Source of the DNA: Hahella sp. HNIBRBA332
GTDB lineage: Bacteria; Pseudomonadota; Gammaproteobacteria; Pseudomonadales; Oleiphilaceae
Length of the DNA stretch: 64,000 nt
Direction of reading: 5' to 3'
Assembly: GCF_030719035.1 (NCBI RefSeq)
Contig: NZ_CP132203.1
Coordinates: 5,350,501 to 5,414,500 of the forward strand
Made by a program: the position numbers and the translations under genes
Notes under the pieces: model-generated
Databases searched by the model: none
What the model was told of the DNA's origin: nothing
Seen by the model: the letters and a program-made list of their open reading frames with translations, nothing else
Part shown: positions 24,749 to 33,852 of the stretch, piece after piece
Numbering within the stretch: position 1 is the first letter of the stretch
Layout of the letters: the number at the start of each line of letters is the position of its first letter

Positions 24749-25762
24749 CTATTGTTTCATAAACAGATAATGACCAACCTGCCACTCCGCTCCAGTGCGA
24801 TAATTGAACAGCTCCGCACAGGCCATGAAGAACATGCGCCAGCGCTGGGTCCATAGGTCGGCTTGCTCTTCTCCATAGGCGTCAGTGAAGACTTTCCTTA
24901 CTTTGACTTCGTTAGCGTCCAGGTTGGTTAGCCAGGCTTCCGCTGTCGCGCCATAGTGGCGACCGTCCAGCATCCATTGCTGCATCAGGCGCAGGTTCTG
25001 CTGGAAGTGCCCAAACGTGCCCGCCGCAGGCATCAGCCCTCCTGTGAAGAAATATCTGCCCATCCAATTATTGACGCCTTCCGTTTCAAAGGGATAGAGC
25101 AGGTTGCGATGACAGAATATATGCGCAAAGAACAAGCCCGCCGGCGTCAACCACTGGCTGATACGCTCAAATAACGCCTGGTAGTTACGCACATGCTCCA
25201 GCATTTCCACCGAGACGATGCGATCAAACGTTGTGGAAGGGCTAAATACATTCACATCGCAAGTCAGAATTTTAAGATTGCGTAAACCACGCAGCGCCGC
25301 CTGCTCCTCAATATAGCTACGCTGCGATGAAGAGTTGGACACACCAGTAATCTCCGCCTTGGGGAAGTTCTCCGCCAGCCACAGACTCAATGAGCCCCAA
25401 CCGCACCCCAAATCCAGAATACGTTGTCCATCAGCCAACTGAGCCCGCTCCGCGTATAACGCCAGCATTGCCTCCTCCGCCGCGGCCAGGTCGCCAACCT
25501 CTTTCCCCCACCAGCATGCGCTGTATTTCAAGCGGGACCCCAGAACCAGGCGATAGAACTCAGCAGGCACTTCATAATGTTGTTCGTTCGCAGCCCGTGT
25601 CTCGATGGCGATAGGGCCGTTGAGAAAGCGGGCGATTCTCTCAAGCTCGCCGCCGCCCCGCTTGCGTTCCAGTACCAGACGTTCGCGACACAGTCGGCGA
25701 ATACCGAAGCGAATCAGGGTGTCAGGCAACCAACCTTTTTCCGCCAGTTCGATCATACTCAT
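24749..25762 (-). CDS. SAM-dependent methyltransferase, cyclopropane-fatty-acid-synthase-like
   Basis: The product of about 337 residues starts MSMIELAEKGWLPDTLIRFGIRRL. It has the SAM-binding motif ILDLGCGWGSLSLWLAENF near residue 145, SVEMLEHVRNY and FAHIFCHRNLLYPFETEG. It belongs with the CFA synthase and coclaurine N-methyltransferase-like group, but lacks the long N-terminal region of true CFA synthases. Its ATG overlaps the stop of the upstream DUF1295 gene (ATGA), so it is the last gene of the six-gene operon. The frame is open 69 codons upstream, but that part overlaps the DUF1295 coding sequence. Confidence 0.85.
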   Translation of the reverse strand: MSMIELAEKGWLPDTLIRFGIRRLCRERLVLERKRGGGELERIARFLNGPIAIETRAANEQHYEVPAEFYRLVLGSRLKYSACWWGKEVGDLAAAEEAMLALYAERAQLADGQRILDLGCGWGSLSLWLAENFPKAEITGVSNSSSQRSYIEEQAALRGLRNLKILTCDVNVFSPSTTFDRIVSVEMLEHVRNYQALFERISQWLTPAGLFFAHIFCHRNLLYPFETEGVNNWMGRYFFTGGLMPAAGTFGHFQQNLRLMQQWMLDGRHYGATAEAWLTNLDANEVKVRKVFTDAYGEEQADLWTQRWRMFFMACAELFNYRTGAEWQVGHYLFMKQ

Positions 25763-26538
25763 GATTTTGGCCTCCAGGGTATAAACATGGGAGTACGGCG
25801 TTGATAATCCCGATAGTCCTCCCCCCGCGAACGCAACGCCTGTCGTTCGGTAAAAGGGATGCCGGTGACGAAATACAAGAAAACAAACATGAGCGCCGGC
25901 GCGCCCCAAAGCCAGAATCCCCAGGGAGATGCGAAGCCCAATAAGGGATAAGCGAACCAATGCAGCCATTCAAAAAAGTAATTGGGATGTCGCGAATAGC
26001 GCCATAAACCTTGCCGGCAGGTTTTACCCTGATTTTGCGGATCAGCTTTAAACGCCGCTAGCTGCCGATCCGCCAGGGTTTCACCAAACCAGGCGACGAT
26101 GATCAGGAGGAGCGCCGCCGTATACAACGCCGCAGGCGGTTCCTGGGCCTGACTGATCACCCAGGCCGGCAGCGCGAACAACCATACCCAGAACGCCTGC
26201 ATCATATACATCCCCAGAAATACACTCCGCCAGCGCTCCCCCGCCCACGCACGCAGCGCGGCGTAACGACCATCTTCCTCTGCTCCTGCGACCCTACCCG
26301 CCAGGTGCACCGATAACCGTCCGAACCAGACCAGATAAATCAACGCCACAGTCAGGCGTAGCGACGGATCGCCAGTTCCCACCAGGGCATGCAAGGCGCC
26401 GGTGACGCCCACGCCAACCGCCCACCAGACATCTACCCAGCCGGCATTGCGGCTCTGGGTTTGCCACAAATATCCCACTAAGAACACAGCCGCCAGACAG
26501 ACTGGCGACCACCACAGCAGTATCAGATTCACAGCCAT
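25759..26538 (-). CDS. DUF1295 domain membrane protein (steroid 5-alpha-reductase-like fold)
   Basis: A 259-residue polytopic protein, about seven hydrophobic helices, with the DUF1295 hallmark FKADPQNQGKTCRQGLWRYSRHPNYFFEWLHW near residue 165 and a terminal YRDYQRRTPMFIPWRP. The fold is shared with steroid reductases and ICMT-type enzymes; the RHPNYF motif binds cofactor. In this operon it could reduce or methylate an acyl chain. It begins inside the last codons of the cfa gene and ends in an ATGA overlap with the next methyltransferase. Confidence 0.85.
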   Translation of the reverse strand: MAVNLILLWWSPVCLAAVFLVGYLWQTQSRNAGWVDVWWAVGVGVTGALHALVGTGDPSLRLTVALIYLVWFGRLSVHLAGRVAGAEEDGRYAALRAWAGERWRSVFLGMYMMQAFWVWLFALPAWVISQAQEPPAALYTAALLLIIVAWFGETLADRQLAAFKADPQNQGKTCRQGLWRYSRHPNYFFEWLHWFAYPLLGFASPWGFWLWGAPALMFVFLYFVTGIPFTERQALRSRGEDYRDYQRRTPMFIPWRPKS

Positions 26539-27767
26539 TGCTCGCGCCGACTGCCCGGTTTGGCGAACAGCATCTGCACGTTGGAGATCGCCCGCTCGCG
26601 GAAACCTCCCTCGCAATAGCAAAGATAAAACTCCCACATGCGAATGAAGCGTTCGTCAAACCCCTGCTCGCGGACTTGCGGAAGATTTCGCAAGAAGCGA
26701 CTGCGCCATTCCTGCAAAGTAAGGGCGTAGCTTTCCCCGATATCCTCCAGATTAAACAGGCGCATGCCGGCATTGGCGGCGCTCTGTGTCAGCACTGACA
26801 CACAAGGGATAAAGCTGCCGGGGAAGATGTAGCGCTTGATGAAGTCCACATGTCGTAGCGCTTTCTCGTAGCGGTTGTCGTCAATGGTGATGGCTTGAAT
26901 CAGCCCCAGTCCATCATCCTTCAACAGACTACTGACTTGCCGGAAGTAGCCGTCCAGAAACTGATGGCCCACCGCTTCCACCATCTCAATGGAAACCAGC
27001 TTGTCGTAGCGGCCTTCTAATTTACGGTAATCCTGCAGCAGCACGGTCACCCGATCCTGCAGCCCGGCTTGCCGCACCTGCTCCGCTACAGCGGCGTGCT
27101 GCTCGACGGAAATGGTCGCCGTCGTCACCTTGCAGCCATATTCCCGGGCGGCGTACAAGGCCATGCCTCCCCAACCTGAGCCGATTTCAAGTAAGTGATC
27201 GCTCGGCGTTAACGCCAGCTTGCGGCAAATTCGCTCCAACTTGGCCATCGAGGCCTGCTCCAGCGTTTCCTCGCCGGTGACATATACCGCTGAGGAATAC
27301 ATCATGCTTTCATCCAGAAACAGGCGGAAGAAATCGTTACCGAGATCATAGTGCGCCGCAATATTTTTACGGGAGCCCTGCAGTGTATTACGGTTAAAGC
27401 TGTGCCAAAGCTTGCTCAAGGCGCCCGGCAAACGCGCCACGCCGGACTCCAACTGCTCCAATCGCGCACGATTGCGTAACAACAGGCGCACCAGCGCGGT
27501 CAGGTCTGGAGATGTCCAGGCGCCCGCCATCCAGGCTTCCGCCAGGCCGTTGACGCCCCCCGTCAAAGCGATGCGATAAAAATCGGGGTTTGCGACGTCA
27601 ATTCTGGCGTGCATAGCGTCCGGCCCTGGCGCGCCGAAAACGCGACTTTCTCCATCGCCACGCAGCTCCAGTTGCCCGCCTTGTATACCTGAACACAAAC
27701 GGTATAAGGCTTGTTTCCAGAAACGTTCAGGCAACAGTAAGGGTTTGCTGATCGCACTCGCCCACAT
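26529..27767 (-). CDS. cfa: Cyclopropane-fatty-acyl-phospholipid synthase family protein
   Basis: The product of about 412 residues has the CFA-synthase layout: an N-terminal lipid-binding region, NIAAHYDLGNDFFRLFLDESMMYSSAVY near residue 150, the SAM loop LLEIGSGWGGMALYAA, VSIEMVEAVGHQFLDGYF, DFIKRYIFPGSFIP, and FERFIRMWEFYLCYCEGGFRER-type C-terminus. It uses S-adenosylmethionine to modify the double bond of membrane acyl chains, making a cyclopropane or a methyl branch. Start is ambiguous among ATGs at 27794, 27773 and 27767; the last is eight bases after GGAG. It lies in an operon with a desaturase, an oxidoreductase, DUF1365 and DUF1295. Confidence 0.88.
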   Translation of the reverse strand: MWASAISKPLLLPERFWKQALYRLCSGIQGGQLELRGDGESRVFGAPGPDAMHARIDVANPDFYRIALTGGVNGLAEAWMAGAWTSPDLTALVRLLLRNRARLEQLESGVARLPGALSKLWHSFNRNTLQGSRKNIAAHYDLGNDFFRLFLDESMMYSSAVYVTGEETLEQASMAKLERICRKLALTPSDHLLEIGSGWGGMALYAAREYGCKVTTATISVEQHAAVAEQVRQAGLQDRVTVLLQDYRKLEGRYDKLVSIEMVEAVGHQFLDGYFRQVSSLLKDDGLGLIQAITIDDNRYEKALRHVDFIKRYIFPGSFIPCVSVLTQSAANAGMRLFNLEDIGESYALTLQEWRSRFLRNLPQVREQGFDERFIRMWEFYLCYCEGGFRERAISNVQMLFAKPGSRREQWL

Positions 27768-27811
27768 AGTCATGTCTCCAGCTTTTTGAACCATCGAGGC
27801 TTAACGCCGTT

Positions 27812-28606
27812 TTAAACTGTTTCTTGATCCATCCGCTTTCTTTCCCCCTGCTCCTTTTTATTGGGATGAGGATAGAAAGGAACGCCTTTACGCCAAAGCG
27901 AGAACGCCTGCCGATAAATCGCCGCCGCCACCGTTAGACACATAAATGGAAATTTAAGCGGCGCGCGCCAGGCGCTGGCGGCAGTCAGGGGTTTCTTGAC
28001 CAGGCCAAGACTGGCGTCAAACACCACCTCGCCGTTGTCCAATAAACGCATGTGCGTCCACACCCGCTGTTCGTCCAGACGAAATCGCCATTCATACTGC
28101 AGCGTCATCGGCATGAACGGCGATACATGAAACGCCTTATCAAAGCTGAAGGTGAGCGCCTGCCCCTGCAACCGTTGCGGCGTCAGCGGCAATACGTAGG
28201 AATGCCGTTCGTTCCAGGGCGTGTTGTTGATCTCCGCGACGATTGCGTACAACTCTTCCAGTTGGTTGAAACAGAAATAAAACGATACCGGGTTGAAGCA
28301 GAATCCCCATGAACGTAAATGAGTAAGCAGGCGAATAGCGCCAGACTGCAGCGTCACGCCGGCTTCCTGCAGACGTTCATACACCGCCTGCTTTAAGTCG
28401 GGAACTTCTCGACGCAGGTAGTCCGAACGCCGGTATTGCATCAAATTGAAGCCCCGACTGGACCAGAAAGGCAGAGTGTTAATTTCCTCTAACTCATCCA
28501 AATCCAGCCAAGTCATGCTGATGCGATACTCAAATCTATGAGCCGCTGGCGCATAGCGGCGATGCCGCACTTTACCTTCGCAGATTGCGCTATGCCGCAA
28601 CGCCAT
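27812..28606 (-). CDS. DUF1365 domain protein
   Basis: A 264-residue protein with the DUF1365 pattern: RHSAICEGKVRHRRYAPAAHRFEYRISMTWLDLDEL at the N-terminus, LLTHLRSWGFCFNPVSFYFCF near residue 100, and VAEINNTPWNERHSYVLP. DUF1365 proteins accompany CFA synthases and flavin amine-oxidase-like enzymes in many bacteria, and are thought to take part in fatty-acid modification; their reaction is not established. It overlaps the upstream FAD oxidoreductase by 17 bases and precedes cfa. Confidence 0.9.
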   Translation of the reverse strand: MALRHSAICEGKVRHRRYAPAAHRFEYRISMTWLDLDELEEINTLPFWSSRGFNLMQYRRSDYLRREVPDLKQAVYERLQEAGVTLQSGAIRLLTHLRSWGFCFNPVSFYFCFNQLEELYAIVAEINNTPWNERHSYVLPLTPQRLQGQALTFSFDKAFHVSPFMPMTLQYEWRFRLDEQRVWTHMRLLDNGEVVFDASLGLVKKPLTAASAWRAPLKFPFMCLTVAAAIYRQAFSLWRKGVPFYPHPNKKEQGERKRMDQETV

Positions 28607-29849
28607 ATCGCCTCCGCTGGATCAGGGACACAACATCCAACGCGCTGCGCACGCCGTCTTCATGAAACCCCCAGCCCCAATAGGCCCCACAGAAATACGT
28701 ATTACGACGGCCGTTGATTTCCTCGCGTCGCGCTTGGGCCGTCAGTGTTTCATGGGTGTAGACGGGGTGTGCATAGGTGCGGCGGGCGTATACTTTTTCT
28801 GGAGCGATCGGGAAGGTCGGATTCAAAGTCACAATCATGGGCGTCTCGCAAGTAAGGCCTTGCAGGGAGTTCATCCAATAGCTGACCGAGCAATGTTGCG
28901 TCGCCTGCCTCGGAATAAAAGCGTTCCAGCTCGCCCAGGCGGCGCGTTTCGACGGCATGGCGCGCGCGTCGGAATGCACCACCGCCAGATTCTCCTGATA
29001 GGGAATCGCGCCCAATACCTCACGCTCCGTGCGATCAGCATCTTTGAGTAAAGTCAGCGCTTGATCGCTGTGACAGGCGAAGACAACGGCGTCATATTTT
29101 TCAGCGCCATATCGCTCCGAGTGCACCATGACGGAGTCACCGCAACGGGACACCACAGCCACCGGACAAGAAAGGCGTACGCGTGGCCCAAGCACAGCCT
29201 GAATACGCTTCACATATTGCTGTGCCCCGCCCTGCACCACTTTCCACTGCGGCCGCCCGCGCAATTGCAGCATACGGTGGTTGTCCATGAAAGAGATGAA
29301 AAAACGAAACGGAAAAGACTCAATCATGCGCGCGGACGCAGACCACAAAGCGCAAGCCATGGGCACAATGTGGTTGTCAATGAACGCGCGACTGTATCCA
29401 TCCTGACGCAGGAATTCGCCCAATGTCAGGTCCGCCTCCACTTCCAACGCACGCTCAGGCGCTTCTTTGTAGAAGCGCGCCAAATCTTTGAGCATCAAAT
29501 AAAAATCCGGGCGCAACAGATTACGTTTCTGCGCCAGCAGCCGGCTCAGCCCCGCGGCCCCATACTCCATTCCCGTCGCTTCATTCACCGCGCTGAAACT
29601 CATGTCGCTGTCGCGCCACTGCACGCCTAACTCTCGCAACATGTCGCAGAATCTGGGGTAATTGCGTTCGTTAAACACAATGAAACCGGAGTCGACCGCC
29701 ACATCCTGGCCATCCAGTCGCAGAGAGTGGGTATCGGTGTGGCCGCCGGGTCGAGCATTCGCCTCATACAGCGTCACATCATGATTTTTATGCAGGTAAT
29801 AAGCCGCAGTAAGACCGGAAACGCCAGCGCCGATGATTGCAATATTCAT
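28590..29849 (-). CDS. FAD-dependent amine-oxidase-like oxidoreductase
   Basis: The 419-residue product begins with the dinucleotide-binding fold IAIIGAGVSGLTAAYYL, then VTLYEANARPGGHTDTHSL, the second FAD motif of the amine-oxidase/phytoene-desaturase group. It continues with DSGFIVFNERNYPRFCDML and ends YFCGAYWGWGFHEDGVRSALDV, the terminal FAD contact. Proteins of this group sit beside DUF1365 and CFA genes and probably oxidise or desaturate the modified acyl chain. The stop of the desaturase gene overlaps its start by four bases. Confidence 0.9.
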   Translation of the reverse strand: MNIAIIGAGVSGLTAAYYLHKNHDVTLYEANARPGGHTDTHSLRLDGQDVAVDSGFIVFNERNYPRFCDMLRELGVQWRDSDMSFSAVNEATGMEYGAAGLSRLLAQKRNLLRPDFYLMLKDLARFYKEAPERALEVEADLTLGEFLRQDGYSRAFIDNHIVPMACALWSASARMIESFPFRFFISFMDNHRMLQLRGRPQWKVVQGGAQQYVKRIQAVLGPRVRLSCPVAVVSRCGDSVMVHSERYGAEKYDAVVFACHSDQALTLLKDADRTEREVLGAIPYQENLAVVHSDARAMPSKRAAWASWNAFIPRQATQHCSVSYWMNSLQGLTCETPMIVTLNPTFPIAPEKVYARRTYAHPVYTHETLTAQARREEINGRRNTYFCGAYWGWGFHEDGVRSALDVVSLIQRRRYGVAA

Positions 29850-30796
29850 CTGCGGCCTCCGTTCAACGACATGCCCGCCACTTCAGGTTTATGCGCCCAC
29901 TTTTTATGCTCAGGGACATCTCTGAGATCCCAGATCAAGCCTAACGCAGCCATCAGTCGCAACAGGTAATAACTCAGATCAAACTCCCACCAAAAGAACC
30001 CCTGGCGCGCGCTGCCGGAGTAGTGATGATGGTTGTTATGCCAACCTTCCCCCAGGGTCAGCAGCGCCAGAATAAAATTATTGCGGGAATCGTCTCCCGT
30101 CTCATAGCGCCGCGCCCCCCAACGATGGGCGAGAGAGTTGATGGCCAGAGTCGCGTGAATCAGCGCTACAGTGGAAATAAAGTATCCCCACACCAACATT
30201 TGCCAGCCATTGGTCTGCAGATGCGGAGCCATGTGGGCAAGCCCCTCGCCCAAGCACCACATACCGACGCCAAAGGCCAAAGGCACGCACATATCAAATC
30301 GATCAAGCCAGCGTAATTCGGGATATTGACTGAAATCCTTCATCAAATTCAGCGGCGCCTTGAAGTGTTTCCCCCCAAGAAACCAGCCTGCATGACTGCG
30401 CCAAAAGCCGTGTCGGGGCGAATGCGGGTCCGCTTCAGTGTCAGAGGTGCGATGATGATGCCGATGGTGCGCCGCCCACCAGAGCGGCCCACGTTGGGTT
30501 GCGGAAGCTCCCAGAACAGCGAAGATAAATTGCACGGGCCGACTGGTGCGAAAGGACTTGTGAGCAAAATAACGATGATAAAACGCCGTGATGGCGAACA
30601 TGCGCACCAGATAAGCCGCAACCGCCACCCACACCGCCACAGGGCTCCAGCCCACCCAAAGCGCCGCAAGGCAGGCCAAGTGAATGCCAACGAACGGCCA
30701 AACCCTGCGCCAGTCCACAGCGTCCCGACCCACATCTACCGACATTCCTTTGCGGTCATTATCAATCCAGCTCAATAACCTGCCCAAGCCTTGCAT
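29846..30796 (-). CDS. Membrane fatty acyl desaturase (delta-9 acyl-CoA desaturase type)
   Basis: The 316-residue polytopic protein has the three di-iron histidine clusters of membrane desaturases: HRYFAH at residues 74-79, HHRHHH at 110-115 and HNNHH near 255 (WHNNHHHYSGSARQGFFWWEFD). It should insert a double bond into a saturated acyl chain, which supplies the substrate for the CFA-like enzymes downstream. It is the first gene of the six-gene leftward operon. GAGG lies about twelve bases before the ATG; an ATG at 30745 is an alternative. Confidence 0.9.
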   Translation of the reverse strand: MQGLGRLLSWIDNDRKGMSVDVGRDAVDWRRVWPFVGIHLACLAALWVGWSPVAVWVAVAAYLVRMFAITAFYHRYFAHKSFRTSRPVQFIFAVLGASATQRGPLWWAAHHRHHHRTSDTEADPHSPRHGFWRSHAGWFLGGKHFKAPLNLMKDFSQYPELRWLDRFDMCVPLAFGVGMWCLGEGLAHMAPHLQTNGWQMLVWGYFISTVALIHATLAINSLAHRWGARRYETGDDSRNNFILALLTLGEGWHNNHHHYSGSARQGFFWWEFDLSYYLLRLMAALGLIWDLRDVPEHKKWAHKPEVAGMSLNGGRR

Positions 30797-30845
30797 ATTA
30801 TAAACAGTCCTCAGTTGAGAGAGTCGCCGCCGTCATCGCCAATAT

Positions 30846-30872
30846 CTTACGAACGAAGAAGCGGTTTGGTTT
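30846..30872 (-). promoter_or_regulatory. Candidate ECF-sigma-type promoter for the fatty-acid operon
   Basis: On the minus strand AAACC (30872-30868) is separated by 16 bases from CGTAAG (30851-30846). This resembles the AAC and CGT core elements of extracytoplasmic-function sigma promoters. Related fatty-acid operons are controlled by RpoE/ChrR in some bacteria, but no sigma gene lies here. Confidence 0.25.
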
Positions 30873-31012
30873 GCAGGCGGGATTTTATAACTGTCTTGGT
30901 CAGGCTCGGCGAGGCTTCAACTTCATCATCGCCGGCCATGGCAAAACTGAATCTCGTCCAGCGTCGTAAAGCTTAGCATCAAGTAAATGGAAACCTTTCA
31001 GGAAACGACGTT

Positions 31013-31579
31013 ATGGCAATTCTTCGAAACAGCTTGTCCGCCGCCTTCGCAGGTTTACTGAGCGCCTGCTCCAGTTCAGGTCCGTTGACGCCCCATCAGG
31101 ATTATTTGAAAGCTGCAGGCCCCGAAACCTTCTCTTCCACTGAGCAGGAACCGCGACTACAAGGCTTCGTAGCGCTCATGAATAATTTTACGCCAGACAA
31201 TATCCCCACCGCCGTCAAGTGTGCATATGCGAAGTCGTTTTATTTCAATGATACCTTCCACAGCTTGCAGGAGCGGGAGGAACTTACACGCTACTTCGTT
31301 GCGATGGCGGAGAAAGCTTCCACATCAGTGCAATTTCTTGACTTTACATCGACAGGCGACGACATCCTGCTGCGCTGGACCATGACCTTAAAATTCAAGG
31401 TCTGGTGGAAGCAGGTCGAAGTCACCTCCATCGGCGTCTCTCATCTACGGTTCAATGCTCAAGGAGAGATCGTTCTGCATCAGGATTACTGGGACAGTGC
31501 AGAAGGTTTTTACTACCACCTTCCTCTGCTGGGAGGCGTCCTGCAGAAGATTCGCAGCGGCGTGGGGGCAAATCAGTGA
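31013..31579 (+). CDS. NTF2-like (SnoaL fold) lipoprotein
   Basis: A 188-residue product with a short signal and lipobox LLSA-C near residue 19. The mature part FVALMNNFTPDNIPTAVKCAYAKSFYFNDTFHSLQEREELTRYFVAM and later LLRWTMTLKFKVWWKQVEVTSIGVSHLRFNAQGEIVLHQDYWDSAEGFYYHLPLLG are typical of the cone-shaped NTF2-like fold associated with membrane-lipid-modification loci. It is divergent from the desaturase operon and overlaps the next gene by four bases (GTGA). Confidence 0.8.
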   Translation: MAILRNSLSAAFAGLLSACSSSGPLTPHQDYLKAAGPETFSSTEQEPRLQGFVALMNNFTPDNIPTAVKCAYAKSFYFNDTFHSLQEREELTRYFVAMAEKASTSVQFLDFTSTGDDILLRWTMTLKFKVWWKQVEVTSIGVSHLRFNAQGEIVLHQDYWDSAEGFYYHLPLLGGVLQKIRSGVGANQ

Positions 31580-32112
31580 AAATCTGTCTGCTGCTCATTC
31601 TGACGCTAACCGTCCCAAAGATATGGGCTTCAAACACGAATAGATTTCCTGCAACACAGCAGGTTGCTGACGCGACTTTACAACGCTGCGGCGTCGCCGA
31701 GTTAAAAGCCTATCGACTGTTCACGGTTGGCTCCGCCGCTCTCTACCGCGAAAACTGCGCTAAATCCTGGCGACAGGACACACAGGAAAGTCGCGTGATG
31801 CTGTTTCGCTATGAACGAAACATCCCCGCCCATGCCTTTACTGAAAGCGCGGAAACCTTGTTGCGCCGCAATCGCTCCTTGCCTGAAAACGACCGCGCCC
31901 TGCGCCAATTCCATTCCAGCTATCGCGATGTGAGTGATGGCGACCAGTATCGCCTGGAATATCAAGCCAACGATGGCCTGCGCCTGTTGCTCAACGACCT
32001 GGAACTGGCGCGGCTGCGGGAGGAACCGCTGGCGCATGCCTATTTCAATATCTGGCTAGGCCGACGCCCCTTTGATGAGGCGCTGAAACAGCGTTTACTC
32101 GGACTGGACTAA
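31576..32112 (+). CDS. Chalcone-isomerase-like secreted protein
   Basis: The product of about 178 residues starts at a GTG overlapping the stop of the NTF2-like gene. It has a signal peptide (VKICLLLILTLTVPKIWA) and a chalcone-isomerase-like body: CGVAELKAYRLFTVGSAALY near the start, RYERNIPAHAFTESAETLL, and AYFNIWLGRRPFDEALKQRLLG at the end, where the IWLG motif is typical of bacterial CHI-like proteins. Many bacterial CHI-like proteins bind fatty acids rather than flavonoids, which suits this locus. Its last 18 bases overlap the convergent glutamate-synthase-like gene. Confidence 0.75.
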   Translation: MKICLLLILTLTVPKIWASNTNRFPATQQVADATLQRCGVAELKAYRLFTVGSAALYRENCAKSWRQDTQESRVMLFRYERNIPAHAFTESAETLLRRNRSLPENDRALRQFHSSYRDVSDGDQYRLEYQANDGLRLLLNDLELARLREEPLAHAYFNIWLGRRPFDEALKQRLLGLD

Positions 32113-33639
32113 CTTAACTACTTCCTCGGCGTATTCCGGACGCACCTGTCGCGTAGGAAACAGTGTTTCCAGGGACGTGGAAAAACTGCTGTCGTTAATA
32201 ATGTGAGCATGATAGCGACGCAGTTCCCTGGGTTCGCGCACGCCGCAGGAGTGGGCGATGACGCCCACTTCATAGGCCATCTTCTTGGCGTAATTGGCGA
32301 CGCGTACGGCTTTGTTGGCGGGGTCGAGGCCTTTCTGCAGCTCTGGATCATGGGTGGTGACCCCGGTCGGACAAGTATTCTTATTGCATTGCAACGCCTG
32401 AATGCACCCCAGGGCGAACATGTACCCTCGCGCGGAAACGATAAAGTCCGCCCCCATGCACAAGGCCCAGGCGACGCCGGAAGGCGTAATAAGCTTGCCG
32501 GAGCAAATGACTTTAATGCGATGCCGCAAGCCGTATTCCATCAGTTTATCCACCACCAGAGGCAGACTTTCTTTGATGGTCAGCCCTACATAGTCAATCA
32601 GGCTCTGCGGCGCGGCGCCGGTGCCTCCGTCTGCGCTATCAATGGTGATAAAATCCGGCGCATATTCAAGCCCGCGTTCATGAATACGTTTGAACAAGGT
32701 GTCGAGAAAGCCGTATGCGCCAATCACCGCTTTGAACCCCACAGGTTTCCCGGTGACTTCACGAATGTGGTGAATCATGTCCATCAGATCATCCACATTG
32801 CGGATTTCCGGATGGCCGTTGGGGCTGATAGAGGCTTTGCCCTCAGGAATACCCCGGATAGCAGCAATCTCTTCCGTCACTTTGCCGCCGGGAAGAATGC
32901 CGCCTTTACCAGGTTTGGCGCCCTGGCTCATCTTGACCTCAAACATTCTTACCTGTTCGTGTGACGCGATCTGCAACAGCTTCTCGTCGCTCAGCGCGCC
33001 GTCTTCGGTGCGGGCGCCATATTTAGCCGTGCCGATTTGAAACACCAGGTCGCAGCCGCCTTCCAAATGGTATTTGGTGAGACCGCCTTCGCCGGTATTC
33101 ATCCACACGCCCGCTTCTTTGGCGCCATGTGACAACGCCAGGACCGCTGGACGGGAGATTGCCCCATAGCTCATGCCGGAGATATTGAAAATGGAGCTGG
33201 TGCTGTAGGGCGTGCGCGCGAAGCCCTCTCCCAAAGTGATCTCCTTTGGCGGCACCGCGTCTTCCTCCAGCGTAGGGAAAGGGCAGTTCAAGAATATTAC
33301 TTCGCCTGCATGGGTAAGATTGCGGGTGGAGCCGAACGCCACCGTGTTATCCACATTTTTGGCGGAACGATAAACCCAGGCCCGCTCCGCGCGATTGAAA
33401 GGCAACTCTTCCCGGTCCATGGCGAAAAAATACTGCCGAAAGAACTCGCCAAGGTGCTCGAAAAAATAACGGAAACGTCCAATCACCGGAAAGTTGCGGC
33501 GGATCGCGTGCTTCTTCTGGGTGATATCGATGACGTAGGCGATCAACACCCAAACCACCAGTATGGCGACCACCGCCGCACCGAAAAAGGTGGCGATTTC
33601 AACCAAGGTAAAAGTCAGATTTCGGATTGCGTCGGGCAT
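32095..33639 (-). CDS. FMN-binding glutamate synthase-like protein, membrane-anchored
   Basis: A 514-residue product with a hydrophobic N-terminal helix (FFGAAVVAILVVWVLIAYVI), then the glutamate synthase central/FMN domain: SSIFNISGMSYGAISRPAVLALSHGAKEAG, NTGEGGLTKYHLEGG, MSQGAKPGKGG and ITIDSADGGTGAAPQSL. An iron-sulphur cluster motif CIQALQCNKNTCPTGVTT follows. It lacks the glutaminase domain and the C-terminal beta-helix of GltB. Members of this group are single-chain GltS-like oxidoreductases of uncertain substrate. It is divergent from the rarD gene. Confidence 0.85.
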   Translation of the reverse strand: MPDAIRNLTFTLVEIATFFGAAVVAILVVWVLIAYVIDITQKKHAIRRNFPVIGRFRYFFEHLGEFFRQYFFAMDREELPFNRAERAWVYRSAKNVDNTVAFGSTRNLTHAGEVIFLNCPFPTLEEDAVPPKEITLGEGFARTPYSTSSIFNISGMSYGAISRPAVLALSHGAKEAGVWMNTGEGGLTKYHLEGGCDLVFQIGTAKYGARTEDGALSDEKLLQIASHEQVRMFEVKMSQGAKPGKGGILPGGKVTEEIAAIRGIPEGKASISPNGHPEIRNVDDLMDMIHHIREVTGKPVGFKAVIGAYGFLDTLFKRIHERGLEYAPDFITIDSADGGTGAAPQSLIDYVGLTIKESLPLVVDKLMEYGLRHRIKVICSGKLITPSGVAWALCMGADFIVSARGYMFALGCIQALQCNKNTCPTGVTTHDPELQKGLDPANKAVRVANYAKKMAYEVGVIAHSCGVREPRELRRYHAHIINDSSFSTSLETLFPTRQVRPEYAEEVVKLVQSE

Positions 33640-33852
33640 CGCAGCAGTCTCCCTATTTGGCGGGTTGCATAATTGCGCCTGATTTTAGCAGCAAGCGGGA
33701 ACCGGTTACGGTTATTGGACAAATTATGCAACGCTCCAGTTCCTCTCGCCACCGCATCACACCCTGTATGAGCCCATGGTGAATCCGAGCTTGCCAGTCA
33801 GGCTTTTCATCAGCATAGTAGCCAGTCCCTACCTTTGCCTCTGCAGGAACCC

